This document shows, piece after piece, positions 1 to 5,429 of a stretch of DNA of 6,174 bases. The stretch covers positions 1 to 6,174 of the forward strand of contig CABTXO010000114.1 of the NCBI GenBank assembly GCA_902488725.1, in the 5' to 3' direction. Every line of letters starts with the position of its first letter. The stretch's first letter is position 1. The position numbers and the translations under genes are program-made. The notes under the pieces are model-generated. The model was given only the letters and a program-made list of their open reading frames with translations. It made no database searches and had not been told where the DNA came from. Source of the stretch: an uncultured Bacteroidales bacterium (lineage in GTDB: Bacteria; Bacteroidota; Bacteroidia; Bacteroidales; UBA932).

Positions 1-218
1 CCAATCGTCCGATAGCTGCCGTCCTGCACAGTACCGTCGCTCTTGATGTGGCCGATGGTCCGGTAGTTGCCGTCCTGCACAGTACCGTCGTCCTTGAGGA
101 AGCCGATGGTCTGGTAATTCCCGTTCTGAAGCCGCTGGGCAGAAAGTGACGCCGCCGCACTCAGCATGACCGCAAAGGCGAAAATGAGAGCCATAAAATG
201 TGTGAAGTGTGATTTCAT
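1..218 (-). CDS. Secreted 17-residue tandem-repeat protein (5-fold beta-flower type), N-terminal part
   Basis: Partial gene running off the left edge; 72 complete codons are visible from the ATG at 218-216. Residues 1-27 form a signal peptide: a short polar start, a hydrophobic core (residues 9-19) and an SLSA-Q cleavage-like site. The mature part begins at once with tandem repeats of 17 residues (51 bp). The clearest unit is DGTVQDGNYRTIGHIKS at residues 44-60. It is preceded by a degenerate copy (about 27-43) and followed by another that starts at residue 61 and is cut off. This pattern matches, from memory, secreted Bacteroidales proteins named '5-fold beta-flower protein', in which repeats form a small symmetric beta structure. 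Their function is not established. It is transcribed divergently from aroE. No convincing promoter or Shine-Dalgarno site is seen. The reading frame and signal peptide are sure; the family name is likely. Confidence 0.8.
   Translation of the reverse strand, partial: MKSHFTHFMALIFAFAVMLSAAASLSAQRLQNGNYQTIGFLKDDGTVQDGNYRTIGHIKSDGTVQDGSYRTI
18..90 (-). repeat. 51-bp tandem coding repeat
   Basis: A 22-bp stretch is identical at 18-39 and 69-90, exactly 51 bp apart. Each copy encodes the tail of one repeat unit and the DGTVQDG start of the next. A diverged third unit lies at about 91-141. The period is 17 codons, so copy number can change without a frameshift. The array continues beyond the left edge. 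Confidence 0.85.
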
Positions 219-248
219 CTTGAATAGTTATTACTTGAATAGTTATTA
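219..248. repeat. Perfect 15-bp tandem duplication in the divergent intergenic region
   Basis: The sequence CTTGAATAGTTATTA occurs at 219-233 and again at 234-248 with no mismatch. It directly abuts the start codon of the minus-strand repeat-protein gene, so it would lie in that gene's 5' untranslated leader. It is AT-rich in a GC-rich neighbourhood. It may be a replication-slippage product or a doubled protein- or ribosome-interaction site; the sequence alone does not decide. Confidence 0.85.
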
Positions 249-265
249 GTAGTACCCTTGATTTC

Positions 266-285
266 GCTGCCATTATCATGCCAGC
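266..285. promoter_or_regulatory. Imperfect 20-bp palindrome, possible operator
   Basis: Eight of ten base pairs are symmetric about position 275.5. The outer arms are GCTG (266-269) and CAGC (282-285), and the inner arms are CAT (271-273) and ATG (278-280). It lies between the divergent repeat-protein gene and aroE, centred about 45 bp upstream of the aroE start codon, where a dimeric regulator could bind. As RNA it could also fold in the leader of the minus-strand gene. No regulator is identified. Confidence 0.3.
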
Positions 286-308
286 GGCGAAACAAGCGGA
301 AAGTTGCG

Positions 309-316
309 TACATTTG
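309..316 (+). promoter_or_regulatory. Bacteroidota-type -7 promoter element of aroE
   Basis: TACATTTG matches the Bacteroidota -7 consensus TAnnTTTG exactly. It ends only 4 nt before the ATG at 321, so initiation at the usual distance would place the mRNA 5' end at or next to the start codon. A clear -33 TTTG element is not seen at the usual spacing. A 5-bp inverted repeat, GTTGC (303-307) and GCAAC (316-320), flanks the element and may be chance. Confidence 0.6.
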
Positions 317-320
317 CAAC

Positions 321-1274
321 ATGAAAGAGCAATTCGGCCTCATCGGCCACCCCCTGCAGGATTCCAAGAGTCCGCTCCTGTTCCGCGCCGCCTACCAAGA
401 CCGGCGGCAGCCGGACGGTTCGGCCTATTCCTACGACCTGATTGACACTCCCGATTTCGAAGCCGCCTGGGAGCGCTTCCTGCGGGACTACAAGGCCGTG
501 AACGTCACGGCCCCTTTCAAGCAGCGCACCTTCGAGAAGGTGCTGGCCCTTTCCCGTGAAGGCAAGGGGCTCATCGCTGGACCCGCCGCCCGCATCGGCG
601 CGACCAACCTGCTGGTGAAGACCGACCGGGGCGTCGAGGCGCACAACGCCGACTTCGGCGGGATTCTCCTCTCGATCGCGGAAGCCTACTATCCCGGCAT
701 CACCGACGATTTCCGGCAGGAATATCCCGACCGCTTCCTGGTGAAAATCCATCAATTCTTCCGGCAGAACCTGGGCGGCTTATTCCTGCAGCAGCCCCAG
801 GCCCTCGTCGTCGGAACCGGCGGAGCGGGACGGGCTGCGGCGGTGGCGGCGGCGGAACTGGGTTTTGCGACCGCGCTGATGAACCGGACGCCGGAAAAGG
901 CGCAGGCCCTCGCCGAAGACCTGCCCGGCTACGGCTTCCTGGTCGATCCCATCGCCGATTTCCGGGCCGCCCTCCGCGAATGCGACCTGATCCTCTACAC
1001 CCTTCCGGTCCCGCTTCCTGAAATCGCCGGACTGACCGTGGAAGATTTCGCCGGGGAAGACCGCTACGGGGCGAACGCACGCGCCGGGAAAGTCCTCCTG
1101 GAAGCCAACTACAAAACCCCCGCCTTCGCGGCCGTGGCGGACCGGATGGAAGCCGCAGGCTGCCAGTACGTCTCCGGAAAGCGCTGGCTCCTGTACCAGG
1201 CCGTGACCGGCTATTCCTGCATGACCGGCCTGCAGCCCGACTGCGCGGCGATGGCGAACGCTTTATTTTTGTAG
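321..1274 (+). CDS. aroE: Shikimate dehydrogenase (AroE family), long variant
   Basis: Predicted cytoplasmic enzyme of aromatic amino acid and chorismate synthesis, reducing 3-dehydroshikimate to shikimate with NADPH. The 317-residue product has the family landmarks in order: substrate motif IGHPLQDSKSP (8-18), catalytic lysine in NVTAPFK (Lys67), GATN (93-96), the aspartate of HNADFGG (Asp111, family form NTDG), the Rossmann loop GTGGAG (165-170), the NADP-type NRT motif (188-190) and the substrate-contacting LLYQA (Gln293). The start at 321 is chosen over the in-frame ATG at 258 because the family begins here and the promoter element lies just upstream. Oddities are an extra segment of about 25-30 residues between Asp111 and the Rossmann loop, Ala for Thr in NTDG, and a total length well above the usual 250-290. 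An AroE-like paralogue with another substrate cannot be excluded. Confidence 0.88.
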   Translation: MKEQFGLIGHPLQDSKSPLLFRAAYQDRRQPDGSAYSYDLIDTPDFEAAWERFLRDYKAVNVTAPFKQRTFEKVLALSREGKGLIAGPAARIGATNLLVKTDRGVEAHNADFGGILLSIAEAYYPGITDDFRQEYPDRFLVKIHQFFRQNLGGLFLQQPQALVVGTGGAGRAAAVAAAELGFATALMNRTPEKAQALAEDLPGYGFLVDPIADFRAALRECDLILYTLPVPLPEIAGLTVEDFAGEDRYGANARAGKVLLEANYKTPAFAAVADRMEAAGCQYVSGKRWLLYQAVTGYSCMTGLQPDCAAMANALFL

Positions 1275-1301
1275 GAAATTCCGGGAATATTCCGTAAATT
1301 G
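1266..1301 (+). promoter_or_regulatory. Possible promoter of ssb-purA
   Basis: A TTTTTG run at 1266-1271, overlapping the aroE stop region, could serve as a -33 element. TAAATTG at 1295-1301 resembles the -7 element TAnnTTTG with one T missing. The spacing of 23 nt is longer than ideal. The alternative is read-through from aroE, 85 nt upstream of ssb. Tentative. Confidence 0.25.
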
Positions 1302-1309
1302 CATAGGAT

Positions 1310-1326
1310 TTGGCGGTGTTCGCCAA
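1310..1326 (+). other. Hairpin in the aroE-ssb intergenic region
   Basis: TTGGCG (1310-1315) and CGCCAA (1321-1326) form a perfect 6-bp stem around a 5-nt loop. It is 34 nt before the ssb start and 36 nt after the aroE stop. No T-run follows, so it is not a canonical intrinsic terminator. It could be a leader hairpin of ssb, an operator or a weak 3' end for aroE. Confidence 0.45.
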
Positions 1327-1359
1327 GACCGCATTATTGACGCTTAAACAACACGCAAG

Positions 1360-1920
1360 ATGTCACTGAACAAAGTCATGCTGATCGGTAACGTTGGAAA
1401 AAATCCCGAAGTACGTTACCTGGACAACGGCTCCAACCCCAATGCCGGAAACGCAAAGGTGGCCACTTTTCCCCTGGCCACGACGGAGCGTTATCGTGAC
1501 CGCAATGGAGAACTTCGAGAAAACACGGAATGGCACAACATCGTCGCCTGGCGGAACAGCGCGGATGTGGCCGAGAAATTTGTGAAGAAGGGAACGCAGC
1601 TCTTCATCGAGGGCCGGATCCGCACCCGTTCCTGGACCGACCAGAGCGGGCAGAAGCGTTACACCACCGAAATCACGGTGGACAACCTGCAATTGCTCGG
1701 CCGAAAGAGCGACAACCCGGGCGCCCAGCAGAACGAAGGGCGGGAAGCACAGCGGCCCGCCTACAGCACGCCCATGCAGACTCCCGCAGCGCCTGCCACC
1801 CCCGCCGCACCTGCCACGCCTGCAGCACCCGTGACACCGGCTGCGCCTGCAGCTCCGGCACAGCCCGAGGTACAGGAACCCACGGTCGGGGATATTCCTT
1901 CCGACGACCTTCCGTTCTGA
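1360..1920 (+). CDS. ssb: Single-stranded DNA-binding protein
   Basis: Essential protein that coats single-stranded DNA during replication, recombination and repair and recruits partners through its C-terminal tip. The 186-residue product starts with the OB-fold hallmark MSLNKVMLIGNVGKNPEVRY, continues with the conserved ENTEWHNIVAW (residues 54-64) and LFIEGRIRTRSW (81-92) strands, and ends the fold near residue 115. Residues 116-170 are a flexible Gln/Pro/Ala-rich linker with four hexapeptide units of the AAPATP type (143-166). The acidic tip is SDDLPF, equivalent to the DDDIPF type that binds partner proteins. A short loop insertion, about residues 23-31 (NGSNPNAGN), separates strands that are usually joined more closely. 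The start is set by the family N-terminus; there is no Shine-Dalgarno. purA follows after 27 nt, suggesting co-transcription. Confidence 0.97.
   Translation: MSLNKVMLIGNVGKNPEVRYLDNGSNPNAGNAKVATFPLATTERYRDRNGELRENTEWHNIVAWRNSADVAEKFVKKGTQLFIEGRIRTRSWTDQSGQKRYTTEITVDNLQLLGRKSDNPGAQQNEGREAQRPAYSTPMQTPAAPATPAAPATPAAPVTPAAPAAPAQPEVQEPTVGDIPSDDLPF
1786..1857 (+). repeat. 18-bp coding repeats in the SSB linker
   Basis: Four consecutive hexapeptides, AAPATP, AAPATP, AAPVTP and AAPAAP (residues 143-166), come from degenerate 18-bp units. The codons differ between copies, so the array is older than a recent slippage event or is kept at protein level. It lies in the disordered linker, where length changes are usually tolerated. 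Confidence 0.75.
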
Positions 1921-1947
1921 CGTACGAAACTTGTAATTGACACGAAT

Positions 1948-3210
1948 ATGAGCAAAATCGATGTGGTCCTGGGTCTCCAGTGGGGAGATGAAGGAAAGGG
2001 CAAGATCGTGGATGTGCTTGCCGGGCGTTACCCTGCCGTAGCCCGGTTCCAGGGAGGTCCCAACGCGGGCCATTCCCTCCACTTTGACGGCAAGAGCTTC
2101 GTCGTGCGGAGCATCCCCTCCGGCATATTCAGGGAAGGATCCGTGAATGTGATCGGCAACGGGGTGGTCTTCGACCCCGTCACCTTCCGGGAAGAATGCG
2201 GCAATGTGGAGAAAATGGGAGTCAATCCCCAAGAAAAGATCGTCATCTCCAAAAAGGCGCACCTGATTCTTCCTACCCACCGCCTGCTGGATGCAGCCAA
2301 CGAAGCAGCTGCCGGCAAGGGCAAGATCGGATCCACCCTGAAAGGCATCGGCCCGACCTACACGGACAAGGTGGGAAGGCACGGACTCCGTGTCGGAGAC
2401 ATCCTCGCCCCCGATTTCGCCGCGCGTTTCGCGAAACTGAAAGCCCGCCATCTGCAGCAGATCCAAGATCTGCATTTCGCATGCGACCCGGACAAGGACG
2501 AGGCCGCCTGGATGGAAGCGATTGAATTCATCAAGCAATTCCGGCTGGTCGACTGTGAATATTTCGTGAATGGCTGGCTGGACGGGAAGCCGATGCTGGC
2601 GGAAGGGGCGCAGGGCTCCATGCTGGATGTCGACTACGGCTCCTACCCCTTCGTGACTTCATCCTCGACCACGGTCGGCGGGGTCTGCACCGGACTCGGA
2701 GTCGCCCCCTCCCGTGTCGGAAAGGTCTATGGCATCTTCAAGGCCTACTGCACCCGGGTGGGAAGCGGTCCCTTCCCGACCGAACTCTTCGACGAAACGG
2801 GCGAAATGCTCCGCCGGGTGGGCAATGAATATGGCGCCGTGACCGGTCGTCCCCGCCGCTGCGGCTGGCTGGACCTCGTGGCCCTCAAGTACACCGTGAT
2901 GCTGAACGGTGTCACCGACCTCATCATGATGAAGTCCGACTGCCTGGACGATTTCGAGGCCATCCAGGTCTGCACCGCCTACCGGGTGGACGGCCTGGAA
3001 ACCGACCGGGTGCCCTTCGACCTCGCCGCCCCCATCGAGCCGGTGTACAAGCGCTTCCCCGGCTGGAAGCAGGACCTGACCGGCATCCGCCGGGAAGAAG
3101 ACCTTCCGAAAGCCTTCCGCGACTATGTCGCCTTCATGGAGGACTACCTGAAAGTCCGGATCTCCATCCTCTCCCTCGGTCCCGACCGCGACGCCACAAT
3201 CGAGCGATAG
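1948..3210 (+). CDS. purA: Adenylosuccinate synthetase
   Basis: Cytoplasmic enzyme catalysing the first committed step from IMP to AMP: IMP + aspartate + GTP give adenylosuccinate, GDP and phosphate. The 420-residue product has the usual length and all main motifs: the phosphate loop GDEGKGK (13-19) with the catalytic aspartate Asp14, the catalytic His42 in NAGHS, the IMP-binding GPTYTDKVGRHGLRVGD (135-151), AEGAQG (218-223), TRVGSGPFPTEL (269-280), VTGRPRR (298-304), the guanine-recognition region MKSDCLD (328-334), and the C-terminal GPDRDATI (411-418). Nothing is truncated. The start ATG gives the expected N-terminus; there is no Shine-Dalgarno in the 27-nt gap after ssb. The pair probably forms one transcription unit ending in the hairpins just downstream. 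Confidence 0.98.
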   Translation: MSKIDVVLGLQWGDEGKGKIVDVLAGRYPAVARFQGGPNAGHSLHFDGKSFVVRSIPSGIFREGSVNVIGNGVVFDPVTFREECGNVEKMGVNPQEKIVISKKAHLILPTHRLLDAANEAAAGKGKIGSTLKGIGPTYTDKVGRHGLRVGDILAPDFAARFAKLKARHLQQIQDLHFACDPDKDEAAWMEAIEFIKQFRLVDCEYFVNGWLDGKPMLAEGAQGSMLDVDYGSYPFVTSSSTTVGGVCTGLGVAPSRVGKVYGIFKAYCTRVGSGPFPTELFDETGEMLRRVGNEYGAVTGRPRRCGWLDLVALKYTVMLNGVTDLIMMKSDCLDDFEAIQVCTAYRVDGLETDRVPFDLAAPIEPVYKRFPGWKQDLTGIRREEDLPKAFRDYVAFMEDYLKVRISILSLGPDRDATIER

Positions 3211-3217
3211 CCCCCTT

Positions 3218-3233
3218 CCCGGACGACTCCGGG
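3218..3233 (+). terminator. purA: Hairpin 7 nt after purA stop
   Basis: CCCGGA (3218-3223) and TCCGGG (3228-3233) make a perfect 6-bp GC-rich stem with a CGAC tetraloop directly after purA. No T-tract follows. Together with the next hairpin it probably marks the 3' end of the ssb-purA transcript or protects it from exonucleases. Confidence 0.45.
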
Positions 3234-3242
3234 CATGCATGG

Positions 3243-3274
3243 CACAAGGGTGGATCCGAAGTTCCACCCTTGTG
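3243..3274. terminator. Strong 12-bp hairpin between convergent genes, likely bidirectional terminator
   Basis: The arms at 3243-3254 (CACAAGGGTGGA) and 3263-3274 (TCCACCCTTGTG) pair perfectly over 12 bp with an 8-nt loop. It sits between the convergent purA and minus-strand outer-membrane genes, 32 nt and 17 nt from their stop codons. It lacks a T-run on either strand, so the class is inferred from position and stem strength rather than from a canonical tail. Confidence 0.65.
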
Positions 3275-3291
3275 TCGTCACACCCCCGAAC

Positions 3292-4080
3292 TTACAGGGC
3301 TATGCCGACCGAGAAATGCTGAAACTCGGGCCAATACGCTTTGTCCATCAGATTGAACGGAGAATATTTCACGAAGAGACTGACCTCTTTCAAGTTGAGC
3401 TGGAACATGAAGTCCACCGTGACAACATTGCAGTGGACCTTCTTGTCCACATCCTTGATCTTGTGCCGACCGGCATCCCGGTACTTGGTCGAAATCCTGC
3501 TCCCGGCATTCAATTGCAGCACCGGCCCGAGCGTGAATCCCCAGCCTCCTCCGAAATCATAGCTGTACAGCAGCGGGAAGGAAAAACTGAAGACCCGGAG
3601 CCGGGAAAGTTTGGGCGTCGTCTCCGCAGGGTAGTCCTCCGTCGTGATGGATGCATCCCCGGTCTTGACCATCCGTGATTTTCCGGTCAAGGTGAAATTC
3701 TTCCAGTCCAAGCCGAGTCCGTAGGAGAACACGTGGCCATTCGATCTGCAGTTCTGCAGCGAATGGAGGTAGATTTCGATCGAATTTCCCATGTTGAAGT
3801 CGAACGGGGCCGGAGCGGTGGTTCCGATCAGCCCCAACCCGATTCCGGAGGGATCGATCTCGTTGCTGCGGATCTTGTTCCAGACTTTTTCATAAAAATG
3901 CGTATCGAAGTCCATGCCTGCCCGGTTCCGAATCTTCGTCGTACCGACTTGGCTGCGTGTCAAGGTCAGCGTGTCCGACCGGGTCTGGATGACCACCACC
4001 GTGTCCCGTTTCGACTGCGCGGGCAGGGAGAGCGCCGCCGTCAGCAGCAGAGCCGCTGTTGCAATAGCTGTTCTTTTCAT
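3292..4080 (-). CDS. Secreted outer-membrane beta-barrel candidate of the ECF sigma operon
   Basis: 262-residue protein with a clear signal peptide (residues 1-21: MKRT, hydrophobic core, SLPA-Q). After a short N-terminal linker rich in Thr and Asp (24-50), the rest shows alternating polar and hydrophobic residues with aromatic girdles and Gly-rich turns: SYGLGLDWKNFTLTG, FSFSFPLLYSYDFGGGWGF and VSLFVKYSPFNLMDKAYW. These are typical of Bacteroidota outer-membrane beta-barrels of about 8-10 strands. The C-terminus is FSVGIAL, without the terminal aromatic residue many barrels have. I cannot name a specific family. It is the last gene of the minus-strand operon, 18 nt after the small secreted protein gene. 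Its place in an ECF sigma operon suggests it is a product of, or a sensor for, the envelope response; that is inference. Confidence 0.8.
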   Translation of the reverse strand: MKRTAIATAALLLTAALSLPAQSKRDTVVVIQTRSDTLTLTRSQVGTTKIRNRAGMDFDTHFYEKVWNKIRSNEIDPSGIGLGLIGTTAPAPFDFNMGNSIEIYLHSLQNCRSNGHVFSYGLGLDWKNFTLTGKSRMVKTGDASITTEDYPAETTPKLSRLRVFSFSFPLLYSYDFGGGWGFTLGPVLQLNAGSRISTKYRDAGRHKIKDVDKKVHCNVVTVDFMFQLNLKEVSLFVKYSPFNLMDKAYWPEFQHFSVGIAL

Positions 4081-4098
4081 ATTCTTCCTTGTGACTGC

Positions 4099-4545
4099 TT
4101 ATTTTTTGAACATTCTTTCCAGATCCTGGAGCGTCGCCCGTCCCTCCAGATATACCAGCGTGAACCTGTAAGTCTTGTCCTGGTCGTTCCGGGACTTCAC
4201 CTGAAAACAGATGTACTTGTTTCCGACGCGGGCATCCTCGAAGCGGACCAACGCATAGATGAGTTTTCCGTTCTGGAATTCCGTCTCCCGGTCAGCTGCT
4301 TTTTCGGCATCTTTCAGAATCCAGTCCGCCATCCGCAGCAGGTTTTCTTCTGAAACGAAGCCCTTGCGGTGCCGGTAAAGGGTCAGTTTGAAGGGTCTGA
4401 GCTGACGGCCCGAGATCCGGGTGTCCGAAATTTCTTTTCCCTCGACTGCACCCCGGAAAATCTGGTTGGTCAGCAGACCGTCCTGGGCATGGGAAGCAAA
4501 TGCGAGGCAGAGCAGGAGCCCTGTTGTCAAGAGCAATTTTTTCAT
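4099..4545 (-). CDS. Small secreted protein of the ECF sigma operon (DUF6108-like?)
   Basis: 148-residue protein with a classic signal peptide: MKK, a Leu-rich core and ASHA-Q, with cleavage expected after Ala20. No lipobox cysteine is at the cleavage site, so it is probably periplasmic and soluble. The mature part is mixed alpha/beta and charged, with a C-terminal TYRFTLVYLEG strand (residues 127-137) followed by a helix ending DLERMFKK. The TLVYLEG ending recalls small Bacteroidales exported proteins grouped, from memory, as DUF6108 or related DUF4252 families; this is not verified. The start at 4545 gives the signal peptide directly; an in-frame ATG at 4614 would prepend 23 unrelated residues and overlap the preceding gene. 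It begins 1 nt after the anti-sigma stop codon, which implies translational coupling. Function unknown. Confidence 0.85.
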   Translation of the reverse strand: MKKLLLTTGLLLCLAFASHAQDGLLTNQIFRGAVEGKEISDTRISGRQLRPFKLTLYRHRKGFVSEENLLRMADWILKDAEKAADRETEFQNGKLIYALVRFEDARVGNKYICFQVKSRNDQDKTYRFTLVYLEGRATLQDLERMFKK

Positions 4546-4546
4546 G

Positions 4547-4924
4547 TCATTTGAATATTTCGCCGAGTCCTTCCGCCACATCCGGCCGGGAATCATCTGC
4601 CAGAAGTTCTGCAAGCGTGTTCTTCATTTCTGTAATTTCTTTATTCCTGTGCAGGGAAATGCCGGTTCCGGCCAGCAAAGCGACCACGGCGGCAGCAGCG
4701 GCAATCCGCGCGAAACGGGAACGGGCGGGCATCTGTTTCTTCACCCCGGGAGCGGCCGTCCGGAGGGCCTTCCCCACGGAAAAGTACGCCATCACGGCAC
4801 GGACCTCGTCATACTCGGCCCCCTGCCCCACAGGTGAAGCAAGGAAGGCGGCCAGTTCCTGCTCTTCTTCCGGGGAAGTCTGTCCCTCGAAATACCGGGT
4901 AATGTGTTCGTCAAATGTTCTCAT
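4547..4924 (-). CDS. Short single-pass membrane protein, putative anti-sigma factor
   Basis: 125-residue protein. The N-terminal part (1-60) contains ITRYFEGQTSPEEEQELAAF, the pattern of the short cytoplasmic domain of Bacteroidales anti-sigma proteins (a YFEG.tS.eEe helix). No CHCC zinc motif is present. A positively charged stretch (62-73) precedes one membrane span at about 73-91, and a short periplasmic tail (92-125) ends in AEGLGEIFK. This predicts an N-in topology, with the cytoplasmic part able to hold the sigma factor. The start is the ATG at 4924, which overlaps the sigma gene end by 14 nt (ATGAGAACATTTGA is shared); an upstream in-frame ATG would add 40 residues of sigma-gene shadow. 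The tail is too short for a FecR-type sensor domain, so any signal must come from a partner, perhaps the secreted protein or barrel encoded downstream. Confidence 0.75.
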   Translation of the reverse strand: MRTFDEHITRYFEGQTSPEEEQELAAFLASPVGQGAEYDEVRAVMAYFSVGKALRTAAPGVKKQMPARSRFARIAAAAAVVALLAGTGISLHRNKEITEMKNTLAELLADDSRPDVAEGLGEIFK

Positions 4925-5399
4925 ATTCCTTTCTGAATTTGTCCCGGAGCAGCTTGCGCGCCCGGGAAATCTGCATCCGCACGGCGGCGGGCTGCATGCC
5001 CAGTTCATGGGCGATGCTTTCCAGGGTTTCCCCCTCATATTCATGCAGACAGATGATTGTTTTCTGTTTGTCGGTCAGCTCCTGCTCGATGGAAGCTTCC
5101 ACTTGCCGGAACAGCGTTTCCCGCTCACGCGCCGAATCTGTCTCTTCCGCATGGATCCCGATCCGTTCGTCCAGCGACACCGTGGGCCTGCGGTTGCGGC
5201 TGCGGATCTCGTCGATCGTGATGTTGCGGCTCGTCCGCAGCAGCATCGCCGTTGCCTGCTGCACGGTCCGGAAGGAATAGTCACGTCCCCACAATCGGCA
5301 GAATGCCTCCTGCAAGGCATCCTCGGCACGCGTCCGTCCCCTTCTTTGCAACTGCACGAAGGCAGCCGTCAACACATCTTCTGTCATACGGTTTTCCAT
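4911..5399 (-). CDS. RNA polymerase ECF-type sigma-70 factor
   Basis: 162-residue sigma factor with only regions 2 and 4. Region 2 shows EDALQEAFCRLWGR (residues 26-39, the core-polymerase-binding 2.2 motif) and LLRTSRNITIDEIRSRNRR (53-71, region 2.3-2.4). A variable linker runs to about residue 93. Region 4 begins near LTDKQKTIICLHEYEGETL, and its helix-turn-helix ESIAHELGMQPAAVRMQISRARKLL (127-151) recognises the -35 element. Region 2.1 looks short: only about 25 residues precede DALQEAF, where I would expect roughly 35. The start is most likely the ATG at 5399, downstream of the terminator and promoter; the ATG at 5387 is possible, and the one at 5441 lies in the terminator T-tract. It is the first gene of a four-gene operon and overlaps the anti-sigma gene, so it is likely autoregulated and held by that protein. 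Confidence 0.93.
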   Translation of the reverse strand: MENRMTEDVLTAAFVQLQRRGRTRAEDALQEAFCRLWGRDYSFRTVQQATAMLLRTSRNITIDEIRSRNRRPTVSLDERIGIHAEETDSARERETLFRQVEASIEQELTDKQKTIICLHEYEGETLESIAHELGMQPAAVRMQISRARKLLRDKFRKEYENI

Positions 5400-5429
5400 C
5401 GATCCAATCAACAAAACGAACAAATTCGA

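Noticed and set aside
1..141. CRISPR-like array from the spaced repeats at the left edge
   Set aside because: The repeats are in one open frame at an exact 51-bp period, and the intervening sequences are also similar, so they are coding repeats.
258..320. N-terminal extension of aroE from the ATG at 258
   Set aside because: It adds 21 residues without family similarity, and the promoter element at 309-316 lies inside it.
700..1326. Minus-strand open frame (208 codons) opposite aroE
   Set aside because: The product is mostly Arg, Pro, Ser and Gly, the usual signature of a shadow frame opposite a GC-rich gene.
1363..2538. Long open frame on the minus strand across ssb and the first part of purA (391 codons)
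   Set aside because: It is antisense to two unmistakable conserved genes, has no recognisable domain, and arises from GC-rich third codon positions.
2659..3267. Minus-strand open frame (202 codons) opposite the end of purA
   Set aside because: It is fully antisense to conserved purA codons, starts inside the 3' hairpin region and has no recognisable fold or signal.
3733..4353. Plus-strand open frame (206 codons) opposite the barrel and small secreted protein genes
   Set aside because: Both minus-strand genes have signal peptides and operon spacing, while this frame spans their junction and shows no domain.
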